Shown: piece by piece, positions 1 through 9,806 of the stretch
How positions within the stretch are numbered: the first letter of the stretch is position 1
How the letters are laid out: each line of letters begins with the position of its first letter
Source: Odobenus rosmarus divergens
Lineage: Eukaryota > Chordata > Mammalia > Carnivora > Odobenidae
Assembly: GCF_000321225.1 (NCBI RefSeq)
Contig: NW_004451409.1
Coordinates: 502,352-566,351 of the forward strand
Reading direction: 5' to 3'
Length of the DNA: 64,000 nt
Notes under the pieces: generated by a model
Database searches by the model: none
What the model was told of the DNA's origin: nothing
What the model saw: the letters and a program-made list of their open reading frames with translations, nothing else
Made by a program: the position numbers and the translations under genes

Positions 1-1165
1 GAGCTCAACACCCAAATGTATACACAATTCAACGTCAATAATAATAATAATAATAATCCAATTAAAAAATGGGCAGAAGACAAGAACAGATATTTCTCCA
101 AAGACACGTGCAGGTGGCCAACAGACACATGAAAAAATGCTCAACATTAATGAGCAACAGGGAAATGCAAATCAAAACTACAATGAGATATCACCTCACA
201 CCTGTCAGAATGGCTAAAATCAAAACTACAAGAATCAACAAGTGTTGGCGAGGATGTGGAGAAAAAGGAACCCTCAGGTGGGAATGCAAATTGGTGTAGC
301 CACTCTGGAAAATAGTATGGAGTTTCCTCAGAAAGTTAGAAATAGAACTACCCTGGGGCGCCTGGGTGGCTCAGTTGGCTGGGCGTCTGCCTTCAGCTCA
401 GGTCGTGATCCCAGGGTCCTGGGATCGAGCCCCGCGTCGGGTTCCCTGCTCACTGGAGAGCTTGCTTCCCCCTCTCCCTCTGCTCCTCCCCCAGCTTGTG
501 CTCTCTCTGTCAAATAACTAAATAAAATCTTAAAAAAAAAAAAAAAAGAAAGAAAGAAATAAAACTACCCTATGATACCTAGCAGTAATCATACTGCTAG
601 GTATTAACTCCCAAAATACAAAAACACTAATCCAAAGGGAGACATGCTCCCCTATGTTTATTGCAGCATTGTTTACAATAGCCAAAGTATGGAAGCAGCC
701 CAAGTGTCCATCAATAGATGAATGGATAAAGAAGAAGTGGTATATATGTACAATGGAATATTATTTAGCAATAAAAAAGAGTGAAATCTTGCCATTAGCA
801 ACAACATGGATGGAGCTAGAGTACAACGCTAAGCAAAATAAGTCAGTCAGAGAAAGATAAATACAATATGATTTCACTCATATGTGGAATTTAAGAAACA
901 AAACAAATGAGCAAAGGGGGGGGGGAAAAAGAGAGTGAGACAAACCAAGGAACAGACTCTTAACTTTAGAGAACAAATTAATGGTTACCAGAAGGGAGAT
1001 GGGTGAGCGATGGGTGAAACAGGTGATGGGGATTGAAGAGCACACTTATCATGATGAGCCCTGAGTAATGTATAGAATTTTTGAATCACTATTTTGTATA
1101 CCTGAAACTAATATAATACCATATGTTAACTATACTGGAATTAAAATTAAGAACTTAATTAAAAA
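1..1165 (+). mobile_element. LINE-1 3' end (ORF2 tail plus 3' UTR), split by a SINE
   Basis: The left part carries typical L1 ORF2 C-terminal sequence (for example AAGTGTTGGCGAGGATGTGG near 240). The right part carries the usual L1 3' UTR, from about 571 through the stretch around 690-860 (a tiny surviving frame reads MEYYLAIKK) to an A-rich end near 1165. A CAN SINE at 355-555 interrupts it, so the L1 is older than that SINE. The 5' side runs off the window. Frames are broken, so no functional protein is expected. Confidence 0.88.
355..555 (+). mobile_element. CAN SINE (tRNA-Lys derived)
   Basis: The SINE has the GGCGCCTGGGTGGCTCAG head, a CT-rich body and an A-rich tail. It is flanked by the direct repeats GAAATAGAACTACCC (339-353) and GAAATAAAACTACCC (556-570), one mismatch apart, which mark the target-site duplication within the host L1. 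Confidence 0.95.
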
Positions 1166-1420
1166 AATACAAGTTTTCCCAGCAGAATTCTACAAAAGCC
1201 TTACAATGAAAACAGGCAGAAGCTAGCTGGAAGAAGTGAGCCCTGGGCTGGGGGTAGCTAACTAGTTAAGGAAAAGTTGGTCCTTATTCCTCCTAATGCT
1301 GACTCTGATATATGCCCCAGGCTGTATATAGTCACTTTTCATGTGAAATTCTCTCAAAATGAACATCAAGTCCAGAGAATTAGGACCTCGTTACAGGCAA
1401 AGGAGAGTCGCATATCCTTT

Positions 1421-1608
1421 CTTCTTTTAAGATTTATTTATTTATTTGAGAGAGAAAGAGGTGGGGGAGGGGCAGAGGGAGAGAGAATCTCAAGCAGACT
1501 CCCCACGGAGCACGGAGCTGGACACGAGGCTTGGTCCCACACCCTGAGATCATGACCTGAGCCGACATCAAGAGCCGGCCGCTTAACTGACTGAGCCTCA
1601 GGTGCCCC
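1421..1608 (-). mobile_element. CAN SINE, minus strand
   Basis: This is the reverse complement of the SINE: T-rich tail on the left (AAGATTTATTTATTTATTTG), head on the right (CTCAGGTGCCCC). A short CATATCCTT repeat on both sides is the probable target-site duplication. Confidence 0.92.
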
Positions 1609-2289
1609 AAGCCACATATCCTTAAAACAGACAATACTCACATCTTAAAGGAAAGCCCACAACCACTGAGTCAGAGCTGATTTACTCTAAACTTGAGCCT
1701 CCGGCCAGGAAAACAAGAATTCTTACTCTCTCCAGCCACCACTAATATTCAAATTGAGATCTCACTTACAAATATGACCAAACAACCAAGAATCATCAAA
1801 CAACCAAGAATATGAGAAGAAAAGCACTGAACCCAACAAGCAGAAATAACCCCTGGGAAAACACAATACAGGACACAGAATAAAATGCTAAAATAAACAT
1901 GTTTGATATCTTCAGAGAGATTCTAGAGGGTTCTGAGTCTATAAAAAAATTAAGTACAGAGAGCTACTAAACATTTAGGAAGATGTTTAAGATTATTCAA
2001 ATATTTAAAATAAGACAATGAGGAGAAAAAGGGAAGCAGTGATCACTCCAAGTCAGCATGAACTCATGAAGCACAAGTTGTCTCAATTGCTTCATTTCCT
2101 TCTTTACGAGGTCATCAGACTGGTAGATCGGGGAATACCAGTGGCATGGTGTGTCTGTCCAGAATCTAGCAGGCCATTAAATTGTTTCATGACAGAATAC
2201 CCCGAAAACAAGTTATATCCTACCAGTGACTGACAATTCAACAAGCTAATAGAAGTTTGTATCACCTATTTTAAAAATCCCTAATTTAT
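1609..2289. other. Unassigned intergenic sequence
   Basis: AT-rich, with no splice-bounded exon or convincing ORF. A 15-nt direct repeat (CAAACAACCAAGAAT) occurs twice around 1785-1812. The part from about 1880 to 2060 could be old retroviral internal or LTR sequence, but I cannot assign a family. Confidence 0.4.
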
Positions 2290-2415
2290 TTATATTTCCC
2301 TCCAGATTGTAAACTTCTTAAGAAACCATTTTTGCTTTATTGCATTCAGCCTCTCCCCACTGTCTATGGGATATTTAGTGAATGACAGATTCTCAATAAA
2401 TATTTATGAAATGAT
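2290..2415 (+). mobile_element. LINE-2 3' end fragment
   Basis: The pattern AGATTGTAAACTTCTTAAGA ... TCTCAATAAATATTTATGAA matches the usual L2 tail (strand-sense 'tgtaagctccttgagggcag ... aataaatgtttgttgaatga'). It is diverged and short. Confidence 0.6.
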
Positions 2416-2619
2416 AATTAAATTTAATATTAATTATCACAGAGCCTCTGTTTAAAAGTATGTATGAGATGAAAGGGGAATAGCTAGCTTCTCTGTTCCT
2501 TTGGAAACAATGTAGGGGTTTTAGCTGATTGCTGACTTAATGTTGTCAACATTGTGGCGTGGCTGACAAGAGAACCCTAAGAAAAAGGCTCTAGTAATGG
2601 ACAAATAGGAACAGAAGAG

Positions 2620-3033
2620 TTGTGGTAGATTGTATTTTGCAAAGATGGCCACAACAATATCTCTTACCTCACATGCTCTATTTACAGTGTGACTGTGACT
2701 TTTGACACTCCACCCATTGAGAGGTAGGGTTTATGTTCCCTCCTCTGGAATCTGAGTGGGTTTGTTACTATGGCAGAAGTGCCACCATAGGACTTTCTAG
2801 GCTAGGTCTTAAAAGGCAATATAGCTTCTGCCTGGTTCTCTTGGGACACTTGATCTTAAGAGCCAAGATGTTACAGGGACAGCTCCAGTTGAGGTCTCAG
2901 TAGAGAGCCGGCATGAACTGCCAGACAGGAGGGAACAAGCTTTCAAATGATTCTAGCTGTGGGCATCAAGTCATCCCAGCCTTCCTATCTTCCCAGCTGA
3001 GGTCTCACACATTGGGAAGAAGAGATAAGCCAT
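2620..3033 (+). mobile_element. MLT1-like MaLR LTR, 5' and central part
   Basis: This resembles the diverged MLT1 (H-L type) consensus: a GACTTTTGACACTCCACCCA-type stretch, AAAAGGCAATATAGCTTCTGCCTGG, and AGGTCTCAGTAGAGAGCCGGC. It stops near 3033 and resumes at about 4262, where the 3' end of the same LTR type appears in the same orientation. Subfamily assignment is from memory. Confidence 0.65.
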
Positions 3034-3271
3034 CTGTTTAGGAAAAAGTCAGTTTTCCTCCTTCTGCGTCGGGTAAAGCCCAGTTCTTTCCGAAGATGTG
3101 TTTCTTCCCTGTGTCTCTCCTTTAACGCAGAGAACACTTCACTTCTGGTCACCGAATATGTGGAGGTTTTTCCTCACACCAAGCAATTCTCTGTGACACA
3201 AGCTGGGTGTCTTATAATTTAATTCAATTCTGACACTATCTACTTGGAGATAACATCAGCTTCCACAGGTT

Positions 3272-3461
3272 TTTGGTTTTTTTTTTCATTTTATTTATTT
3301 ATTCATGAGAGAGAGAGAGAGAGAGAAGCAGAAGGAGAAGCAGAAGGAGAAGCAGGCTCCCCGCTGAGCAGGGAGCCCGATGCGGGACTCGATCCCAGGA
3401 CCCTGGGCTCATGACCTGAGCCGAAGGCAGACGCCTAACCATCTGAGCCACCCAGGCGCCC
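3272..3461 (-). mobile_element. CAN SINE, minus strand
   Basis: The SINE has a GA-rich body and the head GAGCCACCCAGGCGCC at the right. It is flanked by a perfect 15-bp target-site duplication, CAGCTTCCACAGGTT (3257-3271 and 3462-3476), so it is a comparatively recent insertion. Confidence 0.96.
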
Positions 3462-3508
3462 CAGCTTCCACAGGTTAAAGGCTCAGTCCCACAAACTGCC
3501 CCCACCCC

Positions 3509-3510
<2 letters not shown>

Positions 3511-3550
<40 letters not shown>
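3511..3550. repeat. (AC)20 microsatellite
   Basis: An uninterrupted AC dinucleotide tract of 40 bases inside the ERVL-type LTR. Such tracts are usually length-polymorphic. Confidence 0.98.
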
Positions 3551-3553
<3 letters not shown>

Positions 3554-4261
3554 TTCCGATACCAGTTACAAGCCCCGGTTAACATCCGTACTTCCAAGCA
3601 ACAATCTATAGATCAGAGGTTCCAACAATCCCCCCCTTATTGGGGTCAATTAATTTGCTAGAGCAGCTCACAGAACTCAGGGAAACATTTATAGTTACCA
3701 GATTATTAAAGGATATGATAAAGGATGCAGATGAACAGCCAGATGGAGAGATGCTTAGGGAGAGGTCTGAGAGAGTCCTGAGCACAGGAGCTGCTGTCTC
3801 TATGGAGTTAGAGATGTATCATCCTCCTAGTGTGGATGTGTTCACCAAAATGGAAGTTCCCTGAACCCCCTCCTATAGGGATTTTATGGAGGTTCCCTCA
3901 TGCAGGCATGATCAATTATAAATCCCAAGTCCAGTCCCTTTCCCTTCTCTGGAGGATAGGGGACAGGGCTGAAAATTCCAAGGTTTTAATAATGGCTTGA
4001 TCTTTCTGGTGACCGGCCCCCATTCAGGAGCCCATCCAGAGCTACCTCATTAGAACAAAAGATGCTCCCCATGTTCTTATCACTTAGGAACTTACAAGAT
4101 TTTAGAAGCCTTGTCTGGGACAGGGTGAAAGACAACTATGAGAAATGCTCCTAGTGTTGTTATCATTGAAGGAATTACAAAGGTTTTAGGAGCTCTATGC
4201 CAGGAACTAGAGGCAGAGACATATATATGTATTTTTTTTTTTTCTATTATCCCACATCAAC

Positions 4262-4385
4262 TTTCGGTACCCTTTTCAAATCCCTGACCCACAGAATCTG
4301 TGGGCATAACAAAGTAGTTTTCTGTGCCACTAAGTTTGGGATGGTTTGTTATGCCGCCATCAATAACTGGAAAGATAAGAAAATG
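4262..4385 (+). mobile_element. MLT1-like LTR, 3' end
   Basis: The run CCCTGACCCACAGAATCTGT ... CACTAAGTTTGGGATGG ... ATCAATAACTGGAA is the 3' end of the MLT1-type LTR that begins at about 2620. It restores the order of that element across the nested insertion. Confidence 0.65.
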
Positions 4386-4454
4386 GTTGTGCAAGTTGTG
4401 ATCTCGTTACTCGATGGCCACAGTAAGAAGGCTTTTGTATCGAAATACAAGTAG

Positions 4455-5345
4455 AATGTATGTTATTATTCATTTATTCATTCAAGAAACATTTTTGAGC
4501 TTACTATGTCCTAAGGGCTCTTCTGAGGATACAACACTAAACAAAACAAAGTCTCTACTCAAAGTCCTCTGCCTGGCCTGTGTATTTTGGTGTCCCCATG
4601 TTCAGTTTTTAATTCTCTTAGCTTTAACCTCTGATGGTGTCCAGAATTCTATCTTCAGCCTTGATCTCTATCTTGAACTCCAGATTTATGTATTTGAATA
4701 CTTACTTGTTTTCAATTGGGTATCCCACAGGCACCCCAAACTGCTAGTTAATGGTGCTAATACCTGCACATCCAATCCAGAGCCAACAACCTAGAAATCA
4801 GTGGAGATTTCTCTCTCAGTCCTCACCTCCCACCACTGGACACAGCCCTTGTTTGCACAGTCAGAGAGGCCGCTGAGCCCACCTCCTGTCACCTGAGTCC
4901 AACCCTTGCGTTCGTCCCACCACCATTGCCTGGTTCCTGTCATCATCATTTCTTCCTTGGGTTCCTTGATCTTCCTGCCACCATATTACCTCAAATTTAC
5001 ACTATACTATGCTGTTGTGTTCTTTCATAATATACAAATATGATTATGTTACCCTCTTGTTGAAATTCCTTCACTTATTCTCTTCAGAAAAAGGCCCAAG
5101 ATTCTGGTCATTGCCGTATAATGGTGGGAAGTCACAAAACAACATGCATGGTATGATCCCACTTATATATTTACACACAAATAACCATATGTTTATATAC
5201 ATATAGAAAGATACTGGATGTTCAATAAAATGCCAGTAGTTGTCATCTCAGAATGGAGAGAGTGCAGCTGATTTTTACTTTTTTCTTTATACTTCTATAT
5301 ATTGCTAAAATACCTATAATCTCAGATTTTTTTTCAAAAAATAAA
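4455..5345. mobile_element. L2 fragments followed by an L1 3' UTR fragment
   Basis: Bases 4455-4570 resemble the antisense L2 end (TTCATTTATTCATTCAAGAA ... ACAACACTAAACAAAACAAA). Bases 4920-5110 resemble sense L2 (ACCCTCTTGTTGAAATTCCTTCA). Bases 5130-5345 resemble an old L1 3' UTR in sense. The stretch 4571-4919 is unassigned. All are diverged. Confidence 0.5.
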
Positions 5346-5399
5346 CACATTTCACTTTTACAGAAATAATAGAACATTAAAAATATTAAACAAAGAGAC

Positions 5400-5730
5400 T
5401 CTTCATTATCTGGCCTTGGCTTATTCAGCTTTCTCGTTTCTCTTCTCTCTTCTTCTAGTCCTTACCTGAGCCCCTGCTTCATACTATTTTGGTTACTTCC
5501 ATTCACTCAGAAAATCATGCTCTTTCAAGTGTTCACACATCCAGTTTCTTCCACCCAGAAGGCACTCTACTCACTCTGTCTTTGCCTGTCTGATCTCTAC
5601 TCTACTCATTTATCAGGTTCAGGCCAGGTATTGACTCTTCCGGGAGGCTTTTTCTAACCAATCCCTTCTCTGAGTTCCCATGTTGACTTCTACTAACACT
5701 TACCACACTACCTCATAACTATATTTGGCC
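5400..5730 (+). mobile_element. LINE-2 fragment
   Basis: The segment reads like the degenerate L2 3' region: CTCACTCTGTCTTTGCCTG-type, TTCCGGGAGGCTTTTTCTAACC, then TTACCACACTACCTCATAAC. No open frame is preserved. Confidence 0.6.
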
Positions 5731-5859
5731 CCCATCTTTGTGGTGAATCCAACCCCAGGTATCCACACATCCTGTACAACACCGACACACTGAAATTATT
5801 CCATACGATGCTTCCCAAGGAAATCCATGAAGCACTGTTTGGGAAGATAAGAGCTTAAG

Positions 5860-6090
5860 GGCAAAGGTTTTAGTATTTCACTCCCTGGGCTCAAATTTCC
5901 GGTTTTGTCATTTGCCAGCTGTGGAGATCTAGACAAGTTACTTAAGCTTTCTGTACCTGAGTTGCCATATCTATAAGGTGAAAATAATACTAACCATATC
6001 ATCGGATTGTGTGAAGATTAAGTAATGTCAAGTGTAAACGAGTTTCACATAGAGTAGGCATTTAATAAATGGTTATTATTATTGTTGTTA
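5860..6090 (+). mobile_element. MIR SINE
   Basis: The core GTCATTTGCCAGCTGTGGAG ... ACAAGTTACTTAAGCTTTCT ... AATACTAACCATATC and the tail GCATTTAATAAATGGTTATT follow the MIR consensus in sense. Confidence 0.8.
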
Positions 6091-6109
6091 TTATTATTTG
6101 CTGTCCCTC

Positions 6110-6215
6110 ATTGACCTGTAATCCCCTTGAGAGCGGGGCTGTGTCCTTTATAATTGTATCCCCAGAATCTTGGATATAATAGGTGTTTAATGGTTTGACA
6201 AATAGCTGTATGAAC
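6110..6215 (+). mobile_element. LINE-2 3' tail fragment
   Basis: The sequence GTAATCCCCTTGAGAGCGGG ... CCCCAGAATCTTGG ... TAGGTGTTTAATGG is the recognisable L2 end. It lies just downstream of the MIR. Confidence 0.6.
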
Positions 6216-7780
6216 TCATATATTCTCGACTGTTCTGAAGAGTATTTTCCCTTTCCTTAATAATTACTTCATGATTATTTTCTCCCTGGAATCAGTCCTC
6301 CACCAAGAGCAGCAGGAGAGAGCCTGCAGTAATGGAAAACCCTCATCTCTTTCCCAAAGGTTTCCCAATGCCCAGAAAACCACACCCAGATTTGAGGGCA
6401 CAGGGCTGATTGTGCCCCTTTCTTTCCTTTTTAGAATGTCCTTTGCTGCCACCCCCTCTGATGTGTATTATATTGTCCTGAATCTGAACATGTCTCTCTT
6501 CATTCCTATGTCTTTCCTCCTCTGTCCATACTCCTCATCTTTGATGAGAGGTGTTGAATAATAGCAAAAAGAGTCACACAGGAAGGTGTGGAGACATCCA
6601 ATCCAGCCCTGGGTTTCTGGAATAAGACCTGCCTCCGACCATTCAAAGGAAATAGTGATTCCCGTGGAGTCCTAATGAAAGGATTCTGTTCAGTGGCCCA
6701 TTTGGACCTTCAGAAAGGAGTTAAATATGCTTCTCCTATTCTTATTCTTGGTCACTTAAGGTCCATTTGAAAAATAATTTTTGTGAATTTGTAGGAAAGA
6801 TGAAATGAGATTACAAATGACAATTTTGACAAATGATGATGACAAATGATAATTTTGAAAAATTAAAATGTGTACATTCTTACGTTAAATTTTGAGGATA
6901 AATTATCCTGTGTCTTCAGGTAGTCAAAACTGGTGATTTTTACCAATCTTAATTTTAAATGCCAAATTTTCCTAAATTAAACATAAGAAAACCTGAGGAT
7001 AAGTTTCTTTGTGTCATATTCTTAGAAGTATCCGGGCCTATTAATTTTGGCAAAATCAGAGACTTGGGAAATATTTTGACAGTAACCAGGAAACCTCTGG
7101 TGAACGCTGCGCCCGGTGTCCTCTCCCGTAACAGAAGTAACCACGAGGGTGACAGGGCTGGGATCTTCCCTTTCTCCACTCAGGAGAAAGGTCTGCCTAA
7201 GATGCCCCGATATCGCACAAGTGCATTATAATCCTTTAAGTTAGTTACTGAGAGATGCGTTGAGTGTACTTTATACTCCACAATAATTTTCCTGAGTTAA
7301 ATGTCTGCCAAGGAAGTGGTATTTTAGCTAATCCTTAAGGATAGTGACAGAGAGGATTGGGGTGCATGCCAATCTGGGAAGGAAGAATGGGAGGAGAGGA
7401 GAGAGAGAGGGAGAGAGGGAGAAGGAAGGGGTAGGGGAAGATAAGGCTATGTCTGAGGACAGTGAATAAACCAATTTGAAACAGTAAAGAATTTATATTC
7501 AAAATAGTGGGCTGTTACGTTTGTAAAAGTGAGTCTCAGAAAGACTGTGGAGAAATTTTAGCCATGTGCAAAAGAGTCTGACTCCATTGAGTCAACAGGA
7601 TGAGGGAGGAACAAACATGGCTTTTGTTTTGTTATTGAGGAGACTCTAACAAACCTCCTTCTTCAAATAGAAAAGCCTTATTTAAGAAAGCCTGGTGATG
7701 AGAGACCTAGGTATAATAACCAGCACAGGAACTGGCCTCTGCCTTCTTCATCGGACAGTACATCATACTGCTTGGGTTTT
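6216..7780. other. Unassigned intergenic sequence with a GA-rich tract
   Basis: No exon or family was recognised. A purine-rich GAGA/GGGA tract occupies about 7390-7440. Short frames on both strands (for example around 6271-6561 and 6959-7231) have no recognisable domain and no flanking splice pattern that I trust. Confidence 0.45.
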
Positions 7781-7784
7781 GCTA

Positions 7785-7965
7785 TATGTCAGGAGCTTAT
7801 TTAGTCCTATGAAGTAGGTACTGTTATTATTTATCCTCATTTTGCAGACACAGTTAAGCAACTTGCCCAAGATCGCCCAGCTGGCAGGGGTCAGAACCAG
7901 AACACAACCCTGGGCAGTGTGAATCCAGGTTGTTAGCTCCTATCACTGCACTGCTTCCTCCTCCA
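7785..7965 (-). mobile_element. MIR SINE, minus strand
   Basis: The stretch ATTATTTATCCTCATTTTGC ... AAGCAACTTGCCCAAGATCG ... TGGCAGGGGTCAGAACCAGA is the antisense MIR core. Confidence 0.8.
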
Positions 7966-8046
7966 GGCCCTGTGAGTAGGGCAGTAACAGGAGAAGATGG
8001 GGCTTTTTGAAATGTCATTCTGGTGCTAAGGTAGGGGAATGAAGTA

Positions 8047-8117
8047 ACTAGCACAGAAACAACTATTGGACGCTTGCTGTTAAACAGCAAGCGTCCAATA
8101 GTTGTTTCTGTGCTAGT
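8047..8117. repeat. Perfect palindrome: 35-bp arms, 1-nt spacer
   Basis: The left arm (8047-8081, starting ACTAGCACAGAAAC) and right arm (8083-8117, ending GTTTCTGTGCTAGT) are exact reverse complements, separated by a single A at 8082. I checked every position by eye. Neither arm belongs to a repeat family that I recognise. A DNA cruciform or RNA hairpin is possible, and so is a foldback sequencing or cloning artefact. Confidence 0.97.
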
Positions 8118-8404
8118 CATGATTTTAGCTTGCAATTTTCTTATATTTAATTATGAATACAAATTTTGAGAATAGTTGATAAGTTGTTTTGGTCTAGAAA
8201 ATCAAAACAACCAGTACCATGTTGGTCTCTTTGGACTTTTTAAAACACATTAAAACGCATGAACAGGCAGAGAGTCTCACCTTCGCTATGGTGCCGGCTG
8301 CGCCCTTGCAGTGTATTCAGTGAACATCTCTACCTTGTTCTACTTTAGGTGAATTCTTTCACCACTGTGCTGCTGGCCTCCACCCAAACAGGTTGCCCCA
8401 CATT

Positions 8405-8422
8405 TGGTGGCCCTCACGGGGA
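8405..8422 (+). other. Retroviral primer-binding site, tRNA-Ile-like
   Basis: TGGTGGCCCTCACGGGGA lies two bases after the LTR-terminal CA. It matches the 3' end complement of tRNA-Ile, as I recall it (TGGTGGCCCGTACGGGGA), except in a short central patch. The position and the 5' TGG are those expected for a primer-binding site. Confidence 0.7.
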
Positions 8423-9003
8423 ATTTCTGCTGGCCTGGGGTTTTCCCCGGATTCTCCAGGAATTTCTTGGGACTTTCCCTCAGTGGACAGACTCCAGTAC
8501 TCCTTGGGGAACCGATAACCTCTGGCTGAGGTTACTCCTTGGTGAGGATCTGAAACCCCAGAGGGGGAACCAGCTGGACCACCCTTTCCTAAAAGGGTGA
8601 AGGATTTACCCTCTTGCCCTTCAGAGGGATCCTTCTCTCCTTCTCCTTTTTCTTTTTGGCCCTTTAGGGGTCTAACCCTAGTACTCCTCAGACAACTGAG
8701 GTCTCTGGCCAGGACGACTCCGCCGTGTGGTCTAAAGGTCTGCTGCACTGCCTGTACCTGGGAGGGTGAAGGATGCCTTTTCTCTCCTCCCGCCGCCCCA
8801 ACTCCGTCTGCAGCTCATCCAAAGCAAATCTGCACACCTTAGGTGTGTGGGACCCTTTCCTGATGCTGACTGACTCTCAACCATCTTGCTTCTTTCCCGC
8901 CTCTCCTCTTCCTTCGTTCCTGCGAATCCAGCCGCCATCTTGATCTGCGAGCAAAACACCTTCCTATGCGTCTGCGTGAATCGGACAACTCCATATAGCA
9001 AGG

Positions 9004-9300
9004 ATGATTCAACAAGGATTCCGCCCATACCATGAGAGGGTCCCTCCTCCTAAATCCCATGGACCTAGCCACCAGGGAATTTCACTCAAATCGCATTATC
9101 AGCACGTTAATATAATACCACACTGGTATGGTCTAAAACCGGACAGAACCCCTGACGGAGCGACAAGTTTCGGCAGGGCTAGCACGCCCTACTCGGCCCC
9201 GAAGCCCCCATCTTCCAGCATGAAGCAGCTACTGAAGCTGAGACCTGTGCCCAAATGCCAGAGATTTGTCATTGTCGATCTGTGGGGCGGGGGGATGTAG
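9004..9300 (+). pseudogene. Short open frame inside the ERV remnant, unrecognised
   Basis: A 98-codon frame begins MIQQGFRPYH and ends in WGGGM. Its stop (9298-9300) falls three bases into the downstream LTR, a position like that of a retroviral last gene. It is Pro/Ser/His-rich. I see no matrix, capsid, zinc-knuckle, polymerase or fusion-peptide motif, so it may be leader sequence or a deletion-joined scrap. No function is proposed. Confidence 0.3.
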
Positions 9301-9702
9301 AGGCCACTCTTAGGCAACGGGCTTGAGCAACAGAAACCTGAGTAAGGTAAAAGGGCCCACAGTGACCATCAGGCTGAATGCAAACAGGTTCATTAGGCGA
9401 CCCGCCTCAAAATAGCCATTAGGCTCTAGCTGACCAATGGGTTACTTATAACCCGGCACAGGTACCAAAAAAGGAAATTCCATAGGTACCCATGCCTCCC
9501 TATTTCCCCATCCACCCCACCAACTACAGCCCCCTCCCACCGCCTCCTGACAGTCTCTCCTTTGCTGTCCTACCGACTTCTCCCTTGCAGTGTAGTCAAT
9601 AAACTTTTATCTCCTTAAAAAAAGAAGAAAAAGGCATAAACATAGCCGTAATGATTGGTCACTAAGGGATGCCTCGTGATCTCTGTTTTATTTTTCCTGT
9701 AG

Positions 9703-9806
9703 TGGTAACAGTTATCCCCTCCAGATCCGTGGAGATACCCTCATTTTACTCAGCATGCAAATGAAGGAGATCCCTATCCGACAAATAGGGAAGATTGGAC
9801 ATCAAG
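9703..9806 (+). other. Orphan exon-like segment
   Basis: A pyrimidine-rich stretch ending in CCTGTAG precedes the segment, and a consensus donor, ATCAAG/GTGAGT, follows it. Between them one frame is open for 34 codons (starting GNSYPLQIRG, ending IGKIGHQ). I do not recognise the product and found no neighbouring exon. A frame this short can be open by chance, so this is only a candidate lncRNA or gene exon. Confidence 0.15.

Larger units (their letters stand above)
3035..4255 (-). mobile_element. MLT2-like ERVL LTR nested inside the MLT1-like LTR
   Basis: Read on the minus strand, the right end starts near TGTGGGATAATAG and passes through GGTTTTAGGAGCTC-type and CTTGGAATTTTC-type segments that I associate with MLT2/ERVL LTRs. 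It separates two halves of one MLT1-like LTR, so it inserted later. It later received the SINE at 3272-3461 and contains the (AC)20 tract at 3511-3550. Class is fairly clear, subfamily is not. Confidence 0.55.
8266..9628 (+). mobile_element. ERV remnant with RNA-retrocopy structure (R-U5 ... U3-R-polyA)
   Basis: The left end (8267-8335) aligns with the R region near the right end (about 9549-9616; both contain CCCTTGCAGTGTA). U5 ends in CA at 8401-8402, followed by TT and a primer-binding site. A purine tract (9282-9295) precedes a TG-starting LTR at 9296, with CCAAT (9433-9437), a TTATAA-type box (about 9446) and AATAAA (9598-9603). An A-rich tail follows. The direct repeats AAAACGCATGAACA (8252-8265) and AAAAGGCATAAACA (9629-9642) flank it. 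There is no upstream U3 and the 5' R is shortened. The internal part is only about 890 bases, with no recognisable gag, pol or env. Confidence 0.75.

Noticed and set aside
4414..4794. 126-codon plus-strand frame
   Set aside because: It starts in antisense L2-type sequence and has no known domain.
8359..8748. 129-codon minus-strand frame in the ERV leader
   Set aside because: It lies antisense to the ERV leader and across its primer-binding site, and has no recognisable domain.
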